A DNA stretch of 64,000 bases from UBA2112 sp964596695 (GCA_964596695.1 CAZQVE010000001.1:124001-188000), one strand, 5' to 3'; positions 14,494-22,835 are shown, counted from the first letter of the stretch. Program-made: numbers and translations. The notes: generated by a model from the sequence alone, not told the origin.

Positions 14494-15006
14494 TCAGCTG
14501 CTGGCAGCGACTGTCTCATCTTCGAGCGGGACAAGGCCGACAGCCTTGATCTCCAGATGGCGATGAGCGGATCGTCCGTCCGAGCGGTACACCGCCGGTG
14601 AAATGATCACTCTACTGCCCCAGTTGTCGGTGGCATTATGCAGCAGGATGAGCTTCCTGAGCTCGTCCGAGTAGGCCACCGCCGTGTAGCGGTCGCCGTG
14701 CATCACCTTGCCGTTTTGGAGTACGAACTGCGCAGGCAGGATGACGTACGTCTCCGGGCTTCCACCTTCGGGGAAGCGCAGGAACTGTCGCGGGTCACCC
14801 TTCTCGCCGGTGCGACTGACCACGCGAACTCTTGTCTCGTCGTCAGTAAACGCATACCCATCGTCAACGACGAAGTCGACGGACTGGCCGGCCTTGGCAT
14901 TGACGGTCTGACCGTCGATGAGCACCGTGTCGTACGCGCCCGGAACGGCCTCTGCCTTTGCCGTTGTTTCTTCAGGCTTTTTCTCCAAAGTAGCCGTTGG
15001 GCTCAT
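14494..15006 (-). CDS. Hypothetical soluble protein under a consensus promoter
   Basis: A 170-residue protein starting MSPTATLEKKPEETT, with a low-complexity acidic/lysine N-terminus and then a predicted beta-rich domain (residues 35-170) with no recognised motif. There is no signal peptide. ATG 15006 is preferred over GTG 15039 because GAGAGG lies 10 bases upstream. The promoter is the best sigma-70-type match seen in the window, so the protein may be abundant. The leader contains a GCCAC/GTGGC hairpin before the ribosome site. Confidence 0.6.
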   Translation of the reverse strand: MSPTATLEKKPEETTAKAEAVPGAYDTVLIDGQTVNAKAGQSVDFVVDDGYAFTDDETRVRVVSRTGEKGDPRQFLRFPEGGSPETYVILPAQFVLQNGKVMHGDRYTAVAYSDELRKLILLHNATDNWGSRVIISPAVYRSDGRSAHRHLEIKAVGLVPLEDETVAASS

Positions 15007-15060
15007 GCTGTCACATCCTCTCGGTTCTTCCGACGCCACGGTGGCGCCTGGATTAGTATC

Positions 15061-15089
15061 ATTATACTAGGATAAGCGTTTTTTGTCAA
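15061..15089 (-). promoter_or_regulatory. Fully consensus sigma-70-type promoter
   Basis: TTGACA (15089-15084), exactly 17 bases, TATAAT (15066-15061). It drives the 14494-15006 gene with a leader of about 50 bases. Confidence 0.85.
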
Positions 15090-15099
15090 TTACAACAAA

Positions 15100-15124
15100 A
15101 CAACACCCCTGTTCGGGGTGTTGT
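15100..15124 (-). terminator. Terminator after the YtxH-like gene
   Basis: ACAACACCCC/GGGGTGTTGT (10-base-pair arms, loop of 5), followed on the minus strand by TTTTGTTG. It ends the 15756-15147 operon and insulates the next promoter. Confidence 0.85.
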
Positions 15125-15146
15125 AGCGTACACGCGTTAGATTCGA

Positions 15147-15524
15147 CTACCGTAATCGTTCTTTAGCGTCTTTGCTGACCGTCTCTGCCGTCTTCTTGGC
15201 GTCGTCGGCGACGCGTCGAGCGCGCGTACGAGCTTCGCCACCCAGCTCAGCCGCTTCTGCCGCGATTCGTTCGGCAGTCGCTTTGGCGCTGCGACCGAAG
15301 GCAGCAGCCTCTTTACCCGCCGAATCAGCACCGCGCTTGAATGTTTCTCGGCTATCACCGGTTGCATCCTTTAGTTTGTCCGCTTTGACTTTCGCCTTCT
15401 TTTTCGCCTCGCCGGCCTTTTGTTTCAGCTCAGCACGAGTTTCTTTACCGCTCTTTGGCGCAAACAAGATACCCGCCGCAAAGCCGATAATTGCCGCTAA
15501 ACTCAATTTAGCTACTTTTGACAT
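15147..15524 (-). CDS. YtxH-like envelope protein
   Basis: A 125-residue protein with one short N-terminal membrane segment containing FAAGILFAPKSGKETRAELK (residues 14-33), the hallmark of the YtxH family. A long Ala/Lys/Glu/Arg-rich helix follows (35-125), resembling LEA or apolipoprotein repeats. In other bacteria YtxH proteins are stress-linked and membrane-associated. It lies 13 bases after the DUF948-like gene in the same operon, a pairing also common in Firmicutes. Confidence 0.75.
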   Translation of the reverse strand: MSKVAKLSLAAIIGFAAGILFAPKSGKETRAELKQKAGEAKKKAKVKADKLKDATGDSRETFKRGADSAGKEAAAFGRSAKATAERIAAEAAELGGEARTRARRVADDAKKTAETVSKDAKERLR

Positions 15525-15537
15525 ATCATAACCTCCT

Positions 15538-15756
15538 TTATCGGCGAAAAATGCCGAGAATTGTTGATACTAACTTCATCGGACTCAACCATTCAGTTGC
15601 TTGCGCGATGTTATTGCTGACTGTTTCGACGTTCTTCACGACGCGGTTCACTCGCACAACCAATATCGTGATTGCCGCTAGCAACGCGATAATGACCAAT
15701 GAAAGCAAGATGACTGCGATCGTTAAAAGTACGATAATAGTTGATGAATCATCCAT
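15538..15756 (-). CDS. Small DUF948-like membrane protein
   Basis: A 72-residue protein: one long transmembrane helix (residues 7-34, TIIVLLTIAVILLSLVIIALL), then an amphipathic segment VNRVVKNVETVSNNIAQATEW typical of DUF948/YtxG partners of YtxH. The ATG lies 6 bases after a TATAAT (15768-15763), so the transcript is leaderless. It heads the operon with the YtxH-like gene and probably forms a membrane pair with it. Confidence 0.65.
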   Translation of the reverse strand: MDDSSTIIVLLTIAVILLSLVIIALLAAITILVVRVNRVVKNVETVSNNIAQATEWLSPMKLVSTILGIFRR

Positions 15757-15826
15757 ACTTCTATTATAGACATTTTAAAGATACGCGTCATTGTTTAATT
15801 AACATCAAACGTTGTTTATTTAACAA

Positions 15827-17584
15827 TTATTCGTTTTCTTGAATAGCAATCGACAAGTCACGTAGCTGCCCGTCTTCGACGGCACCAGGTGAACTCATCA
15901 TGGTATCGACACCGGAACCGTTCTTTGGAAAGGCCACGACTTCGCGAATATTATCTTCACCTACCAGTTCCATGAACATACGGTCAATACCGAACGCACA
16001 GCCAGCATGCGGCGGCGCGCCAAATTTAAACGCGTTCAACATAGCGCCAAATTTCTGTTCGACATAGGCCTCGTCATAACCAAGTACGCCAAAGACTTTG
16101 TAGAGTGTCTCAGGGCTATGGTTACGGACACCACCAGAGCAGATCTCGTAACCGTTCATGACCATATCGTACTGATCAGCAAGAATCTCCAGCTTGTCTT
16201 CGGTCGACTCAAGCGCCTCAACGCCGCCGCGAGGCATACTGAACGGGTTGTGTCCGAAATCAAGCTTACCGGTCTTTTCATCGAGTTCATAAAACGGAAA
16301 ATCAACGATCCATGCCAGCGCGATAGTGTTCGGATTTTTCAGGCCGAAATGGTCAGCGAACTCGTTGCGGAGACGCCCCAATACCTTGTTCACCGTCGCT
16401 CGCGTGTCAGCACCAAAGAACAGAGTATCGCCGTCCTGAGCACCAGTCTTTTCTTTGATAGCCGCCAATTCTTCAGTACTCAAAAATTTCGCGATCGGTG
16501 ATTTTGCCTCGCCGTTTTCGTACGTGATATAAGCCAAGCCGCCGGCGCCCTCGGACTTCGCAATATCCGTAAAACCATCGATTTGCGAACGACTGAGACT
16601 CGCACCGCCTTCGACACGAATCGCCTTGACGACCTCGGCGTTCTTGAACACGCCGAACTCGGTGTTCGCCAACACGTCGCTTAGTTCGACCAGTTTCATA
16701 TCGAAACGCAAATCAGGCTTATCAGAACCGTACTCTTCCATAGCCTGGCGGTATGGAATCCGCGGCACGTCCTCGGACAGCAATTTCTTGCCGGCAAAGT
16801 CGGTTGCAAGCTGCTTGATCAACGGCTCCATGGTCGTGCGTACGGTTTCGCCGTCCTCGACGAATGCCATCTCAAGGTCCAGCTGATAGAACTCGCCGTA
16901 CAGGCGATCAGCGCGAGCATCCTCGTCACGAAAACACGCAGCAATCTGATAATAGCGTGGTATACCACCCACCATCAGTAGTTGCTTGAACTGCTGTGGT
17001 GCTTGCGGCAACGCGTAAAACTTGCCGGGGTGCAAACGAGACGGAACCAAAAAGTCACGTGCGCCCTCGGGGCTAGAGTTGGCCAAGACCGGCGTCGTTA
17101 CCTCCATGAAGCCGTTGTTGTCCATGTATCGCCGCATGTGGCGGTACATACCGGCTCGCTGCATCAGACGCTCCTGCATTTTCGGTCGGCGAAGATCCAG
17201 ATAGCGATATTTCAAACGTAGCTCTTCGTTTGACTGCTGGCCGTCATCATGAACGCTCACCGGCAATGGTTCCGACTTGTTCAGAAGCTGCAACGTATCG
17301 ACGACAATTTCGATGCCGCCAGTCGGGATGTGCGGATTTTTCAGGCTGTCATCACGCTCTTTGACCGTCCCTGTCGCAGTAAGAACGTATTCGTCACGTA
17401 CGCCTTCGGCCAGACGAAACGCCTCGCCTGCTTCGGGGTTTATCACTAGCTGTACCACGCCCGTATGGTCACGTAGGTCAATAAAAATCAGTCCGCCGTG
17501 GTCACGTCGGCTATTAACCCAGCCGCTCACCTGTACGGCTTGGCCGGTTTTTCCCGCACTCTCGGTTGCAAGTACTCTTGTCAT
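15827..17584 (-). CDS. aspS: Aspartyl-tRNA synthetase
   Basis: A 585-residue class II synthetase charging tRNA-Asp, or tRNA-Asp and tRNA-Asn if non-discriminating. The N-terminal OB fold reads VSGWVNSRRDHGGLIFIDLRDHTG (18-41). Motif 2 is FRDEDARADRLYGEFYQLD (about 215-233) and motif 3 is GCAFGIDRMFMELVG (about 526-540). A GAD-like insertion lies between, as in bacterial-type AspRS, and the length is normal. No GatCAB genes are in view to decide discrimination. The start has TACAAT 9 bases upstream and no Shine-Dalgarno. Confidence 0.95.
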   Translation of the reverse strand: MTRVLATESAGKTGQAVQVSGWVNSRRDHGGLIFIDLRDHTGVVQLVINPEAGEAFRLAEGVRDEYVLTATGTVKERDDSLKNPHIPTGGIEIVVDTLQLLNKSEPLPVSVHDDGQQSNEELRLKYRYLDLRRPKMQERLMQRAGMYRHMRRYMDNNGFMEVTTPVLANSSPEGARDFLVPSRLHPGKFYALPQAPQQFKQLLMVGGIPRYYQIAACFRDEDARADRLYGEFYQLDLEMAFVEDGETVRTTMEPLIKQLATDFAGKKLLSEDVPRIPYRQAMEEYGSDKPDLRFDMKLVELSDVLANTEFGVFKNAEVVKAIRVEGGASLSRSQIDGFTDIAKSEGAGGLAYITYENGEAKSPIAKFLSTEELAAIKEKTGAQDGDTLFFGADTRATVNKVLGRLRNEFADHFGLKNPNTIALAWIVDFPFYELDEKTGKLDFGHNPFSMPRGGVEALESTEDKLEILADQYDMVMNGYEICSGGVRNHSPETLYKVFGVLGYDEAYVEQKFGAMLNAFKFGAPPHAGCAFGIDRMFMELVGEDNIREVVAFPKNGSGVDTMMSSPGAVEDGQLRDLSIAIQENE

Positions 17585-17623
17585 ATGGACATTATTGTAC
17601 CACTTTACCCCTTATATCTTCAA

Positions 17624-17669
17624 TTTCTTATACACATTATGTCCGATCGGACATAATGTGTATAAGAAA
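17624..17669. repeat. 46-base perfect palindrome
   Basis: Two 23-base arms with no spacer, centred between 17646 and 17647. The inner core is ATGTCCGATCGGACAT and the outer parts are TTTCTTATACAC and its complement. It lies between the CBS-protein stop and the aspS start, both on the minus strand. Confidence 0.9.
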
Positions 17670-17678
17670 CGCAAGGGA

Positions 17679-17743
17679 ATTAGAGGTAGAGGAGTTGTAA
17701 TTAGAGGGGTTGTGGTTGGAGGGGTTGCAGTTAGAAGGAGTGG
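17679..17743 (+). repeat. Degenerate G-rich 15-base tandem repeat
   Basis: About four units of an ATTAGAGGGGTTGTG-type 15-mer, for example ATTAGAGGGGTTGTG (17700-17714) and GTTGGAGGGGTTGCA (17715-17729). It directly abuts the stop of the CBS-protein gene. The plus strand has several G-runs that could form a G-quadruplex. Confidence 0.7.
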
Positions 17744-18649
17744 CTAGGAAGATTTGCCAAGCAGCGACCGCGTGATATCGGTCAGGGTGACAAGCCCTGC
17801 TGTCTTACCCTCGTTGTCGGTAACGATCAGCATGTGTTGACGGCTTTTTCGCAACAGCGCCAATGCCTCTGGCAATGTATCATCCGCCATAATCTTGACT
17901 ACCTTATGTGACATGGCCTTCCCCGCCGTCTCGCTGCGTCTTCCCACGCTCACGTCGAGCAAATCAGTAATATCCAGTATGCCAACCACGGTGTCGATTG
18001 TGCCGCGTATAACCGGAAAACGATCGTGACCGCTTTTGTGCAAATCATCGAGCACGAGCGGGCCAAGCAGTTCGCCGTGCTTGACGCTGAAAATATCTTT
18101 GGTTGCCGTCATGACCGAACTGATCGGCGTTTCGTGCCAGTGAATCCCCTTGCGTATAATCTCTTGCTGATCCTCCGATAATACGTGTCCAGCCGTCTCC
18201 ACCAGCCGCAACAAATGGTCGGTCGATTCGAGTCGTTGCTCATGCGACACGTAATTACCCGTCCGAAACAACCATCCCAGCGCTGGTACCACTTCGACGG
18301 TGCGCAACAGCCGCGGTTCCATTGCGACGTAGAGGCGCATTGCTTGACGATGGAGCGGTTTCCAGCGGGCAACAGCTCCTGCGACCAACCAAACGCCAAG
18401 GCTCACTACGACACCCATCGCCTGCCAGAGGGCTATCCCCAATAACACCAATCCTACAAGCAATAGACCGCTCACAATCCGCTTCAGCGCTAACACATCA
18501 CCCAGTAATCGCTCGCGTCGAAGCACCGCCTCGTCGCCCCGCCGCTGCAACTCCGACCGACTATGCCGCGTCCGCTCCGGTCGCATCGCCAACACAAGCA
18601 ACATACCGATAAGTACGGCGACCCACAAGATTACCACGAGCGTTGTCAT
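17744..18649 (-). CDS. CBS-domain membrane protein (short CNNM/CorC-like)
   Basis: A 301-residue protein. Helices at about 3-22 and 58-92 give a reduced membrane part. The region IGMLLVLAM...LAGAVARWKPLHR is much shorter than a full CNNM transporter. Residues 165-295 hold a CBS pair: ETPISSVMTATKDIFSV (172-188), then AMSHKVVKIMADDTLPEALALL with HMLIVTDNEGKTAGLVTLTDITRSLLG at the end. CorC/CNNM proteins are linked to Mg2+/Co2+ efflux; this one may keep the sensor part mainly. A TATAGT lies 6 bases before the ATG (leaderless). Divergent from dsbA. Confidence 0.7.
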   Translation of the reverse strand: MTTLVVILWVAVLIGMLLVLAMRPERTRHSRSELQRRGDEAVLRRERLLGDVLALKRIVSGLLLVGLVLLGIALWQAMGVVVSLGVWLVAGAVARWKPLHRQAMRLYVAMEPRLLRTVEVVPALGWLFRTGNYVSHEQRLESTDHLLRLVETAGHVLSEDQQEIIRKGIHWHETPISSVMTATKDIFSVKHGELLGPLVLDDLHKSGHDRFPVIRGTIDTVVGILDITDLLDVSVGRRSETAGKAMSHKVVKIMADDTLPEALALLRKSRQHMLIVTDNEGKTAGLVTLTDITRSLLGKSS

Positions 18650-18670
18650 ATGATTACTATACTATATAAT
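18643..18670 (+). promoter_or_regulatory. Promoter of the DsbA-like gene
   Basis: TTGTCA (18643-18648), 16 bases, TATAAT (18665-18670). The -35 overlaps the start codon of the divergent CBS-protein gene, so the two promoters lie within about 25 bases. Confidence 0.6.
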
Positions 18671-18695
18671 GGATAGGAACTAATGGAGGGATTCT

Positions 18696-19388
18696 GTGAG
18701 TAAACAAACCTGGATTATTTTTGCCGTTATTTGCGTCGCGATACTTGGCGGCCTCATATTCTTGGCTCAGAAAGACAAAGTCGACGTGTCTAATATCGAC
18801 CAAAAGAAACTTCAAGTGGCGTCTGCCGCCAACGGCAACATCGCCGACCATGTTTTCGGTCTGAAAGACAGCAAGGTTATTTTGGTCGAATACGGTGATT
18901 TCCAGTGTCCATACTGTGGCGAGGCATATCCGCAAGTCAAGGATCTCACCGAGGAATACAAAGACAAGATAACCTTCGTGTTCCGTAACTACCCTCTGCC
19001 AAGCATGCACCCGAACGCCAAGGCGGCGGCAGCAGCGGCCGAAGCGGCCGGACTGCAGGGTAAATACTGGCCAATGCACGATAAAATCTACGAAGCACAG
19101 CGGGACTGGAGCAATCTGTCAATCGACGAGCGAACAGATAGGTTCGTCAGCTATGCCAAGACGATCGGCGTCAAAGACCTCGATAAGTTCAAGACAGACA
19201 TGGCAAGCGGAGCCGTCAACCGCAAAATCAACTTCGACCTTGCACTCGGCAACAAAGCCAAGGTCAGCGGTACGCCATCGTTCTTCCTCAACGGCACCAA
19301 GGTCAGCGACACCGTTTCGTCTAACCTCATCAACGGCAACGGCGACGCTATGAGAAAGGCTATCGACGAAGCCCTTAAGGAAGGGTGA
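18696..19388 (+). CDS. DsbA-like thiol oxidoreductase, membrane-anchored
   Basis: A 230-residue thioredoxin-fold protein with an uncleaved or lipoprotein-less N-terminal anchor (residues 5-23). The active site is CPYC (71-74) in EYGDFQCPYCGE, and the cis-proline loop is VSGTPSFFLNG (near 192-202). It would oxidise cysteine pairs of exported proteins outside the membrane; its redox partner is probably the VKOR-like protein at 44487. The start is GTG at 18696, with GGAGGG 5 bases upstream. A strong terminator follows. Confidence 0.88.
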   Translation: MSKQTWIIFAVICVAILGGLIFLAQKDKVDVSNIDQKKLQVASAANGNIADHVFGLKDSKVILVEYGDFQCPYCGEAYPQVKDLTEEYKDKITFVFRNYPLPSMHPNAKAAAAAAEAAGLQGKYWPMHDKIYEAQRDWSNLSIDERTDRFVSYAKTIGVKDLDKFKTDMASGAVNRKINFDLALGNKAKVSGTPSFFLNGTKVSDTVSSNLINGNGDAMRKAIDEALKEG

Positions 19389-19406
19389 GCCCTCTCTCAA
19401 ATAAAC

Positions 19407-19438
19407 AAAAATCGCTCCGGTGCCTTGGAGCGATTTTT
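19407..19438. terminator. Bidirectional terminator after the DsbA-like gene
   Basis: AAAAATCGCTCC/GGAGCGATTTTT, 12-base-pair arms and an 8-base loop. It serves dsbA rightward and would also stop leftward transcription from the 19737-19765 promoter. Confidence 0.88.
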
Positions 19439-19473
19439 ATTGTCCCTCTCCGCCTCAGCCAAGCTTGCTTGGC

Positions 19474-19538
19474 CTTTAGGGGGAGGAAATCCTATACCGA
19501 ATTTACTTCGGTGCAGGATTGGAGGGGCGAGCCCCTCC
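19474..19538 (-). repeat. 65-base structured repeat, copy A
   Basis: On the minus strand: hairpin GGAGGGGC/GCCCCTCC, then a hairpin AATCCTG...CCGA/TCGG...AGGATT, then TCCTCCCCCTAAAG. Copy B at 59647-59711 has the same length and outer parts, but a different central stem that still pairs. It lies 7 bases after the stop of a possible 30-codon frame. Confidence 0.8.
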
Positions 19539-19545
19539 TTCCTAT

Positions 19546-19638
19546 TTAATGAGCGATATACAGTTGCCATTCGGCAGGCACCACATCCACTGCTATCTGT
19601 GTGCGCCGAGTTGGCACAAACTTGATGGCTATTGGCAT
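19546..19638 (-). CDS. Possible micro-protein of 30 residues
   Basis: The frame begins MPIAIKFVPTRRTQIAVDVV and ends just before repeat copy A. It has no family match and a GGGAG about 16 bases upstream, which is too far for a normal ribosome site. It is listed because a good minus-strand promoter lies upstream and a terminator downstream, and because the repeat follows its stop in the same way as copy B follows a real gene. The 19440-19870 stretch holds no other supported gene. Confidence 0.25.
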   Translation of the reverse strand: MPIAIKFVPTRRTQIAVDVVPAEWQLYIAH

Positions 19639-19659
19639 GAGGTATTGTTTACTCCCTTT

Positions 19660-19731
19660 CTATTCTCCGTGGTGTCGTCGCGTCACTTTCGACCTTTTTT
19701 TCATATATTCGTGTTCTGGCGCGAGACACAT
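19660..19731 (-). CDS. Possible leaderless micro-protein of 23 residues
   Basis: The frame MCLAPEHEYMKKRSKVTRRH starts 5 bases after a TATGAT -10 element, so it could be read from a leaderless mRNA. It is very short and basic at the end, with no recognised family. It could equally be the 5' part of a non-coding RNA of about 320 bases. Confidence 0.2.
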   Translation of the reverse strand: MCLAPEHEYMKKRSKVTRRHHGE

Positions 19732-19736
19732 AGATG

Positions 19737-19765
19737 ATCATAGCAACCAAACCCGACAGAGTCAA
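19737..19765 (-). promoter_or_regulatory. Promoter into the 19.4-19.7 kb intergenic region
   Basis: TTGACT (19765-19760), 17 bases, TATGAT (19742-19737) preceded by TGC (extended -10). It points left into the stretch holding repeat copy A and ending at the 19407-19438 terminator. Confidence 0.55.
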
Positions 19766-19832
19766 TACTATACCATCAAACAATTAAAAGCACAAGGACT
19801 ATGACCCCTTATCCATAATGCCCCTCGTATAA

Positions 19833-19862
19833 AAAATTAACCCCGGTTGCGGGGTTAATTTT
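19833..19862. terminator. Terminator of the AbrB/MFS operon
   Basis: AAAATTAACCCCG/CGGGGTTAATTTT with loop GTTG, 15 bases after the MFS stop on the minus strand; T-rich on both strands. Confidence 0.85.
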
Positions 19863-19877
19863 ACGAGGACAAGTCTA

Positions 19878-21572
19878 TTATGCAACGCCCGGTGACTGCT
19901 CGGGTGATGCGGATTTGAGTTCCTTTTCCCGAATCATAAAGACCAGTACCGCTGCACCGAGCATTAATACCGACGATACCCAGAAGAGATTGCGCAAGCT
20001 ATCACTAAAGGCGTGCGTGATCTTGTCGTTGTACGTTGACTGCTTGTCTTCGAAGCTCTTGGTCGCCTGATCCTTGGCTGCCGACGGTAGCGGCGCACTG
20101 TCAATCGCTGAGTGGAACTGGTCGGTTATCTTGCCTTTGACATCAGGCATATTGAGAGTTAGCAACGTATTAGGGTCGTTCAGGTCGCCAATCTTGCTCG
20201 CCTCCGGATTCTGTTTGATTGTCTTGAGGTACGCATTATCCTGAATACCCACAAGATTATTCGTTAGTCCCGTCGTCAACAGCGCGCCAAAGACGGCGAT
20301 ACCGATTGTTGATCCAAGGCTGCGAAACAGCTGGCTCGAGCTTGTTGCAACACCTAGATCGTGTTGCTCAAATTCGTTCTGAACCGCCAGGTTCATCACT
20401 GGCATCACGACGCCTAGGCCGGCACCCAGTAGCAACATGAGAACCGCCTCGTATACATAGCCGCTATCGGGAGTAAGCGTCGTCAGCATGGCAATCATGA
20501 CGGTCGCCACCACGATACCGATTTGCATGAAGATCTTGTAGCGTCCAGTTCTGGAGATAATTTGACCAGAGCTGATAGCGGAAGCCATCAGGCCGATAAT
20601 CATTGGCAGTAGCATTAATCCTGATTCCGTCGGCGTTGCGCCGAATACTTGTTGGTTGAACTGCGTCAGGTAGAGGATCGAGCCCAAGAATGCCGCGCCA
20701 AATAACGTCGCGATTCCCATGATGAGTACGTAGTTACGGTTACGGAAGAAGCGCAGCGGAAGAATCGGCTCCTTGGCTCGTCGTTCGACATAGATAAACG
20801 CGACAGTCGCGACAACCACGATCGTATACATGATAATTCGCAGGCCGGTTAACGTCAGGCCGGTCGAGTCCAGCAGCCCCTTGAAGATCTGTGCCGTGTT
20901 ATCGACTGCCAGCACCAGCACGCCAAGCGCGACCGTCAACAGTGCTGCGCCACGATAATCGACAATCGGCTTCTTATCGTGTTTCAGCGGCGGACAAAAG
21001 ATCGCGATAATCGCAAACGCCAGTATGGCGACCGGTACGTTGATCCAGAACGTCCAACGCCACGTCGTAATAAAACCAAAAATATTATGCGGGTCAGTCA
21101 GCCAGCCGCCCAGCAGCGGTCCGACAACCGATGACAAGCCAAACACCGCGCCGATGAATCCTTGCCAGCGGCCACGTTCACGCGCCGCAAACAGGTCGCC
21201 AATAATCGTAAAGGCATTTGCCGTGATAATACCGCCGCCAATTCCCTGGAACGCACGCCACAGAACCAATTGGTCGATACTCCCCGACATACCAGACATC
21301 AACGAACCGACACCGAAAACCGCCACGCCCAGCAGCAATACGATGCGTCGGCCGAAGAGGTCAGACATCTTACCGGCAATCGGCACGGTAATCGTCGTCG
21401 TCAGCAAGTAAGCAGTGACGATCCAGCTGAGCGAGTCAAATGCGTTGAATTCCTCGACGATTCTACCGAGCGCCGTCGCGATAATCGTTTGATCCAGTGC
21501 TACGAGGAACATACTGGCCATGACCGAGATCATGATGATTATTTTGGAGCGCAGAGATAAATGGTGGTGCAT
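19878..21572 (-). CDS. MFS drug exporter, DHA2 (14-helix) family
   Basis: A 564-residue EmrB/QacA-type proton-driven exporter. Family motifs: LDQTIIATAL (motif D1, about 27-36), GKMSDLFGRR (motif A, about 67-76), WRAFQGIGGG (motif B, about 105-114) and GPLLGGWL (motif C, about 151-158). The loop between the last helices (residues 415-510) is unusually long and polar, with repeated Asp/Asn/Lys, as in several DHA2 members. It lies 24 bases after an AbrB-type regulator in the same operon. The natural substrate is unknown. Confidence 0.9.
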   Translation of the reverse strand: MHHHLSLRSKIIIMISVMASMFLVALDQTIIATALGRIVEEFNAFDSLSWIVTAYLLTTTITVPIAGKMSDLFGRRIVLLLGVAVFGVGSLMSGMSGSIDQLVLWRAFQGIGGGIITANAFTIIGDLFAARERGRWQGFIGAVFGLSSVVGPLLGGWLTDPHNIFGFITTWRWTFWINVPVAILAFAIIAIFCPPLKHDKKPIVDYRGAALLTVALGVLVLAVDNTAQIFKGLLDSTGLTLTGLRIIMYTIVVVATVAFIYVERRAKEPILPLRFFRNRNYVLIMGIATLFGAAFLGSILYLTQFNQQVFGATPTESGLMLLPMIIGLMASAISSGQIISRTGRYKIFMQIGIVVATVMIAMLTTLTPDSGYVYEAVLMLLLGAGLGVVMPVMNLAVQNEFEQHDLGVATSSSQLFRSLGSTIGIAVFGALLTTGLTNNLVGIQDNAYLKTIKQNPEASKIGDLNDPNTLLTLNMPDVKGKITDQFHSAIDSAPLPSAAKDQATKSFEDKQSTYNDKITHAFSDSLRNLFWVSSVLMLGAAVLVFMIREKELKSASPEQSPGVA

Positions 21573-21596
21573 ATGGGCGTTTCTTGTTTCCTTACG

Positions 21597-21842
21597 TTAT
21601 TTGTCTTTTTTGCCGTTCTTTTTGTATTCTTTGAATCCCTCGACTTGCGCCGCCATTTGAGCGACCAGGTTTTCGAGCATTTCTTCCTTGAGTAACATCA
21701 CGCCGCCGCTACCAGCGCTCACGACATACAATCGGTCGCCAGGCTGCATCCCTAGTTCCTCACGGGCATCAGCAGGAATAACGACCTGGCCTTTGCTGCC
21801 GATTGTCGCCGTTCCGTATAGTTTTTTGTGGCCGTGTTGCAT
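21597..21842 (-). CDS. AbrB/SpoVT-family DNA-binding regulator
   Basis: An 81-residue protein whose residues 8-50 form a swapped-hairpin AbrB fold: GTATIGSKGQVVIPADAREELGMQPGDRLYVV. The remaining acidic/lysine tail (55-81) is not part of the domain. It heads the operon with the MFS exporter and probably represses or tunes it together with itself. The TTGACA promoter upstream has an AT-rich imperfect dyad that could be its operator. The ribosome site (AAGGAG) is further from the ATG than usual. Confidence 0.85.
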   Translation of the reverse strand: MQHGHKKLYGTATIGSKGQVVIPADAREELGMQPGDRLYVVSAGSGGVMLLKEEMLENLVAQMAAQVEGFKEYKKNGKKDK

Positions 21843-21869
21843 GCGTGCTACTTATTTCTCCTTCGCACT

Positions 21870-21899
21870 ATAGTATTACAAGTATGAAATGTATGTCAA
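21870..21899 (-). promoter_or_regulatory. Promoter of the AbrB/MFS operon
   Basis: TTGACA (21899-21894), 18 bases, TACTAT (21875-21870). The spacer is AT-rich and semi-symmetric (TACATTTCATACTTGTA), a candidate AbrB site. Confidence 0.65.
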
Positions 21900-21914
21900 C
21901 ACCTACTTGTGTAA

Positions 21915-22835
21915 TTACCAAGACATGGCGTGTACGAAATGGATGATAAACGGCACCGCCACCAGCCCGATGACCAAGCCGCCCGACACGGCTGAAACCG
22001 CATAATCAAGATCGAGTTTTTCGATTTCGGCCAGGGTTATGGTGTTTAATCCAAACGGCGCCAACGATGCAATCAAAATAATTTCTGCGTCCAAACCATG
22101 CAGACCAAGTAGCTTGATAAAGCCAAGTCCGATTATCCCGCCCAGACCAAATCGGAGACAGAGCGCGATAATGAACAAGTGCGGGCTCTTCAGGCGCGCC
22201 CGAAACTTGATACCAAGCGCCAACAACAGCGCCAAAGAAACCAGCCATGCGAATGGCACGAACAACGCCATGATACCGGAAGACAAGTGGCCGTCGCTCA
22301 GCTTGAATGCGATTCCCAATACGAGCGCCCAGAGTGTTGGCGCTAACAGGACTTGCCGTACGATAGGTGCGATTTGCGGCCTTTTATTACCAAGTGCGGC
22401 TAAAGTAATATACAACAGGCTAAAGATCATGATCGCGTTAAAGCTCTCGATAATCACGATTCGCGCCAATCCATCCGCACCGTATGTTCCCGCGATAAAC
22501 GGAATCAAGAAGCTCTGGTTCATAATCGCCGCTCCGGCAAGCATGGCGGCGAACGTTTTGGTTCGGACACGTCCAAGTATCGTATGCCGTAAAACCATCG
22601 CGACCGTAATCGTCATGAACATGACAATCGGAGGAAATATCGCCAAATAAACAAGCGTTTTATCGAGCTCGATTCGCATGACCGAAAGAAAAATAACGAT
22701 TGGAAGCCCGACATAAAACACTAGTCGTAACAGCAGAGAGCTGTGGCGCTCCTCAACGACCCGGTATTTACGAAGTATCACGCCGAGAACGAAAACGGCC
22801 GCAAGCGGCAACAATTGCATAAGCGTGTTCAACAT
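21915..22835 (-). CDS. AEC (auxin efflux carrier) family permease
   Basis: A 306-residue membrane protein with about ten helices in two inverted halves. Typical AEC features are visible: LPLAAVFVLGVILRKYRVV at the start, a GLPIVIFLSV stretch near 43, GAAIMNQSFLIPFI near 101, and SLAPFGLNTITLAE in the second half. Bacterial members move malate, other dicarboxylates or amino acids; the substrate is not readable. The ATG is 6 bases after TATACT (leaderless). It stands alone upstream of the AbrB operon. Confidence 0.85.
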   Translation of the reverse strand: MLNTLMQLLPLAAVFVLGVILRKYRVVEERHSSLLLRLVFYVGLPIVIFLSVMRIELDKTLVYLAIFPPIVMFMTITVAMVLRHTILGRVRTKTFAAMLAGAAIMNQSFLIPFIAGTYGADGLARIVIIESFNAIMIFSLLYITLAALGNKRPQIAPIVRQVLLAPTLWALVLGIAFKLSDGHLSSGIMALFVPFAWLVSLALLLALGIKFRARLKSPHLFIIALCLRFGLGGIIGLGFIKLLGLHGLDAEIILIASLAPFGLNTITLAEIEKLDLDYAVSAVSGGLVIGLVAVPFIIHFVHAMSW

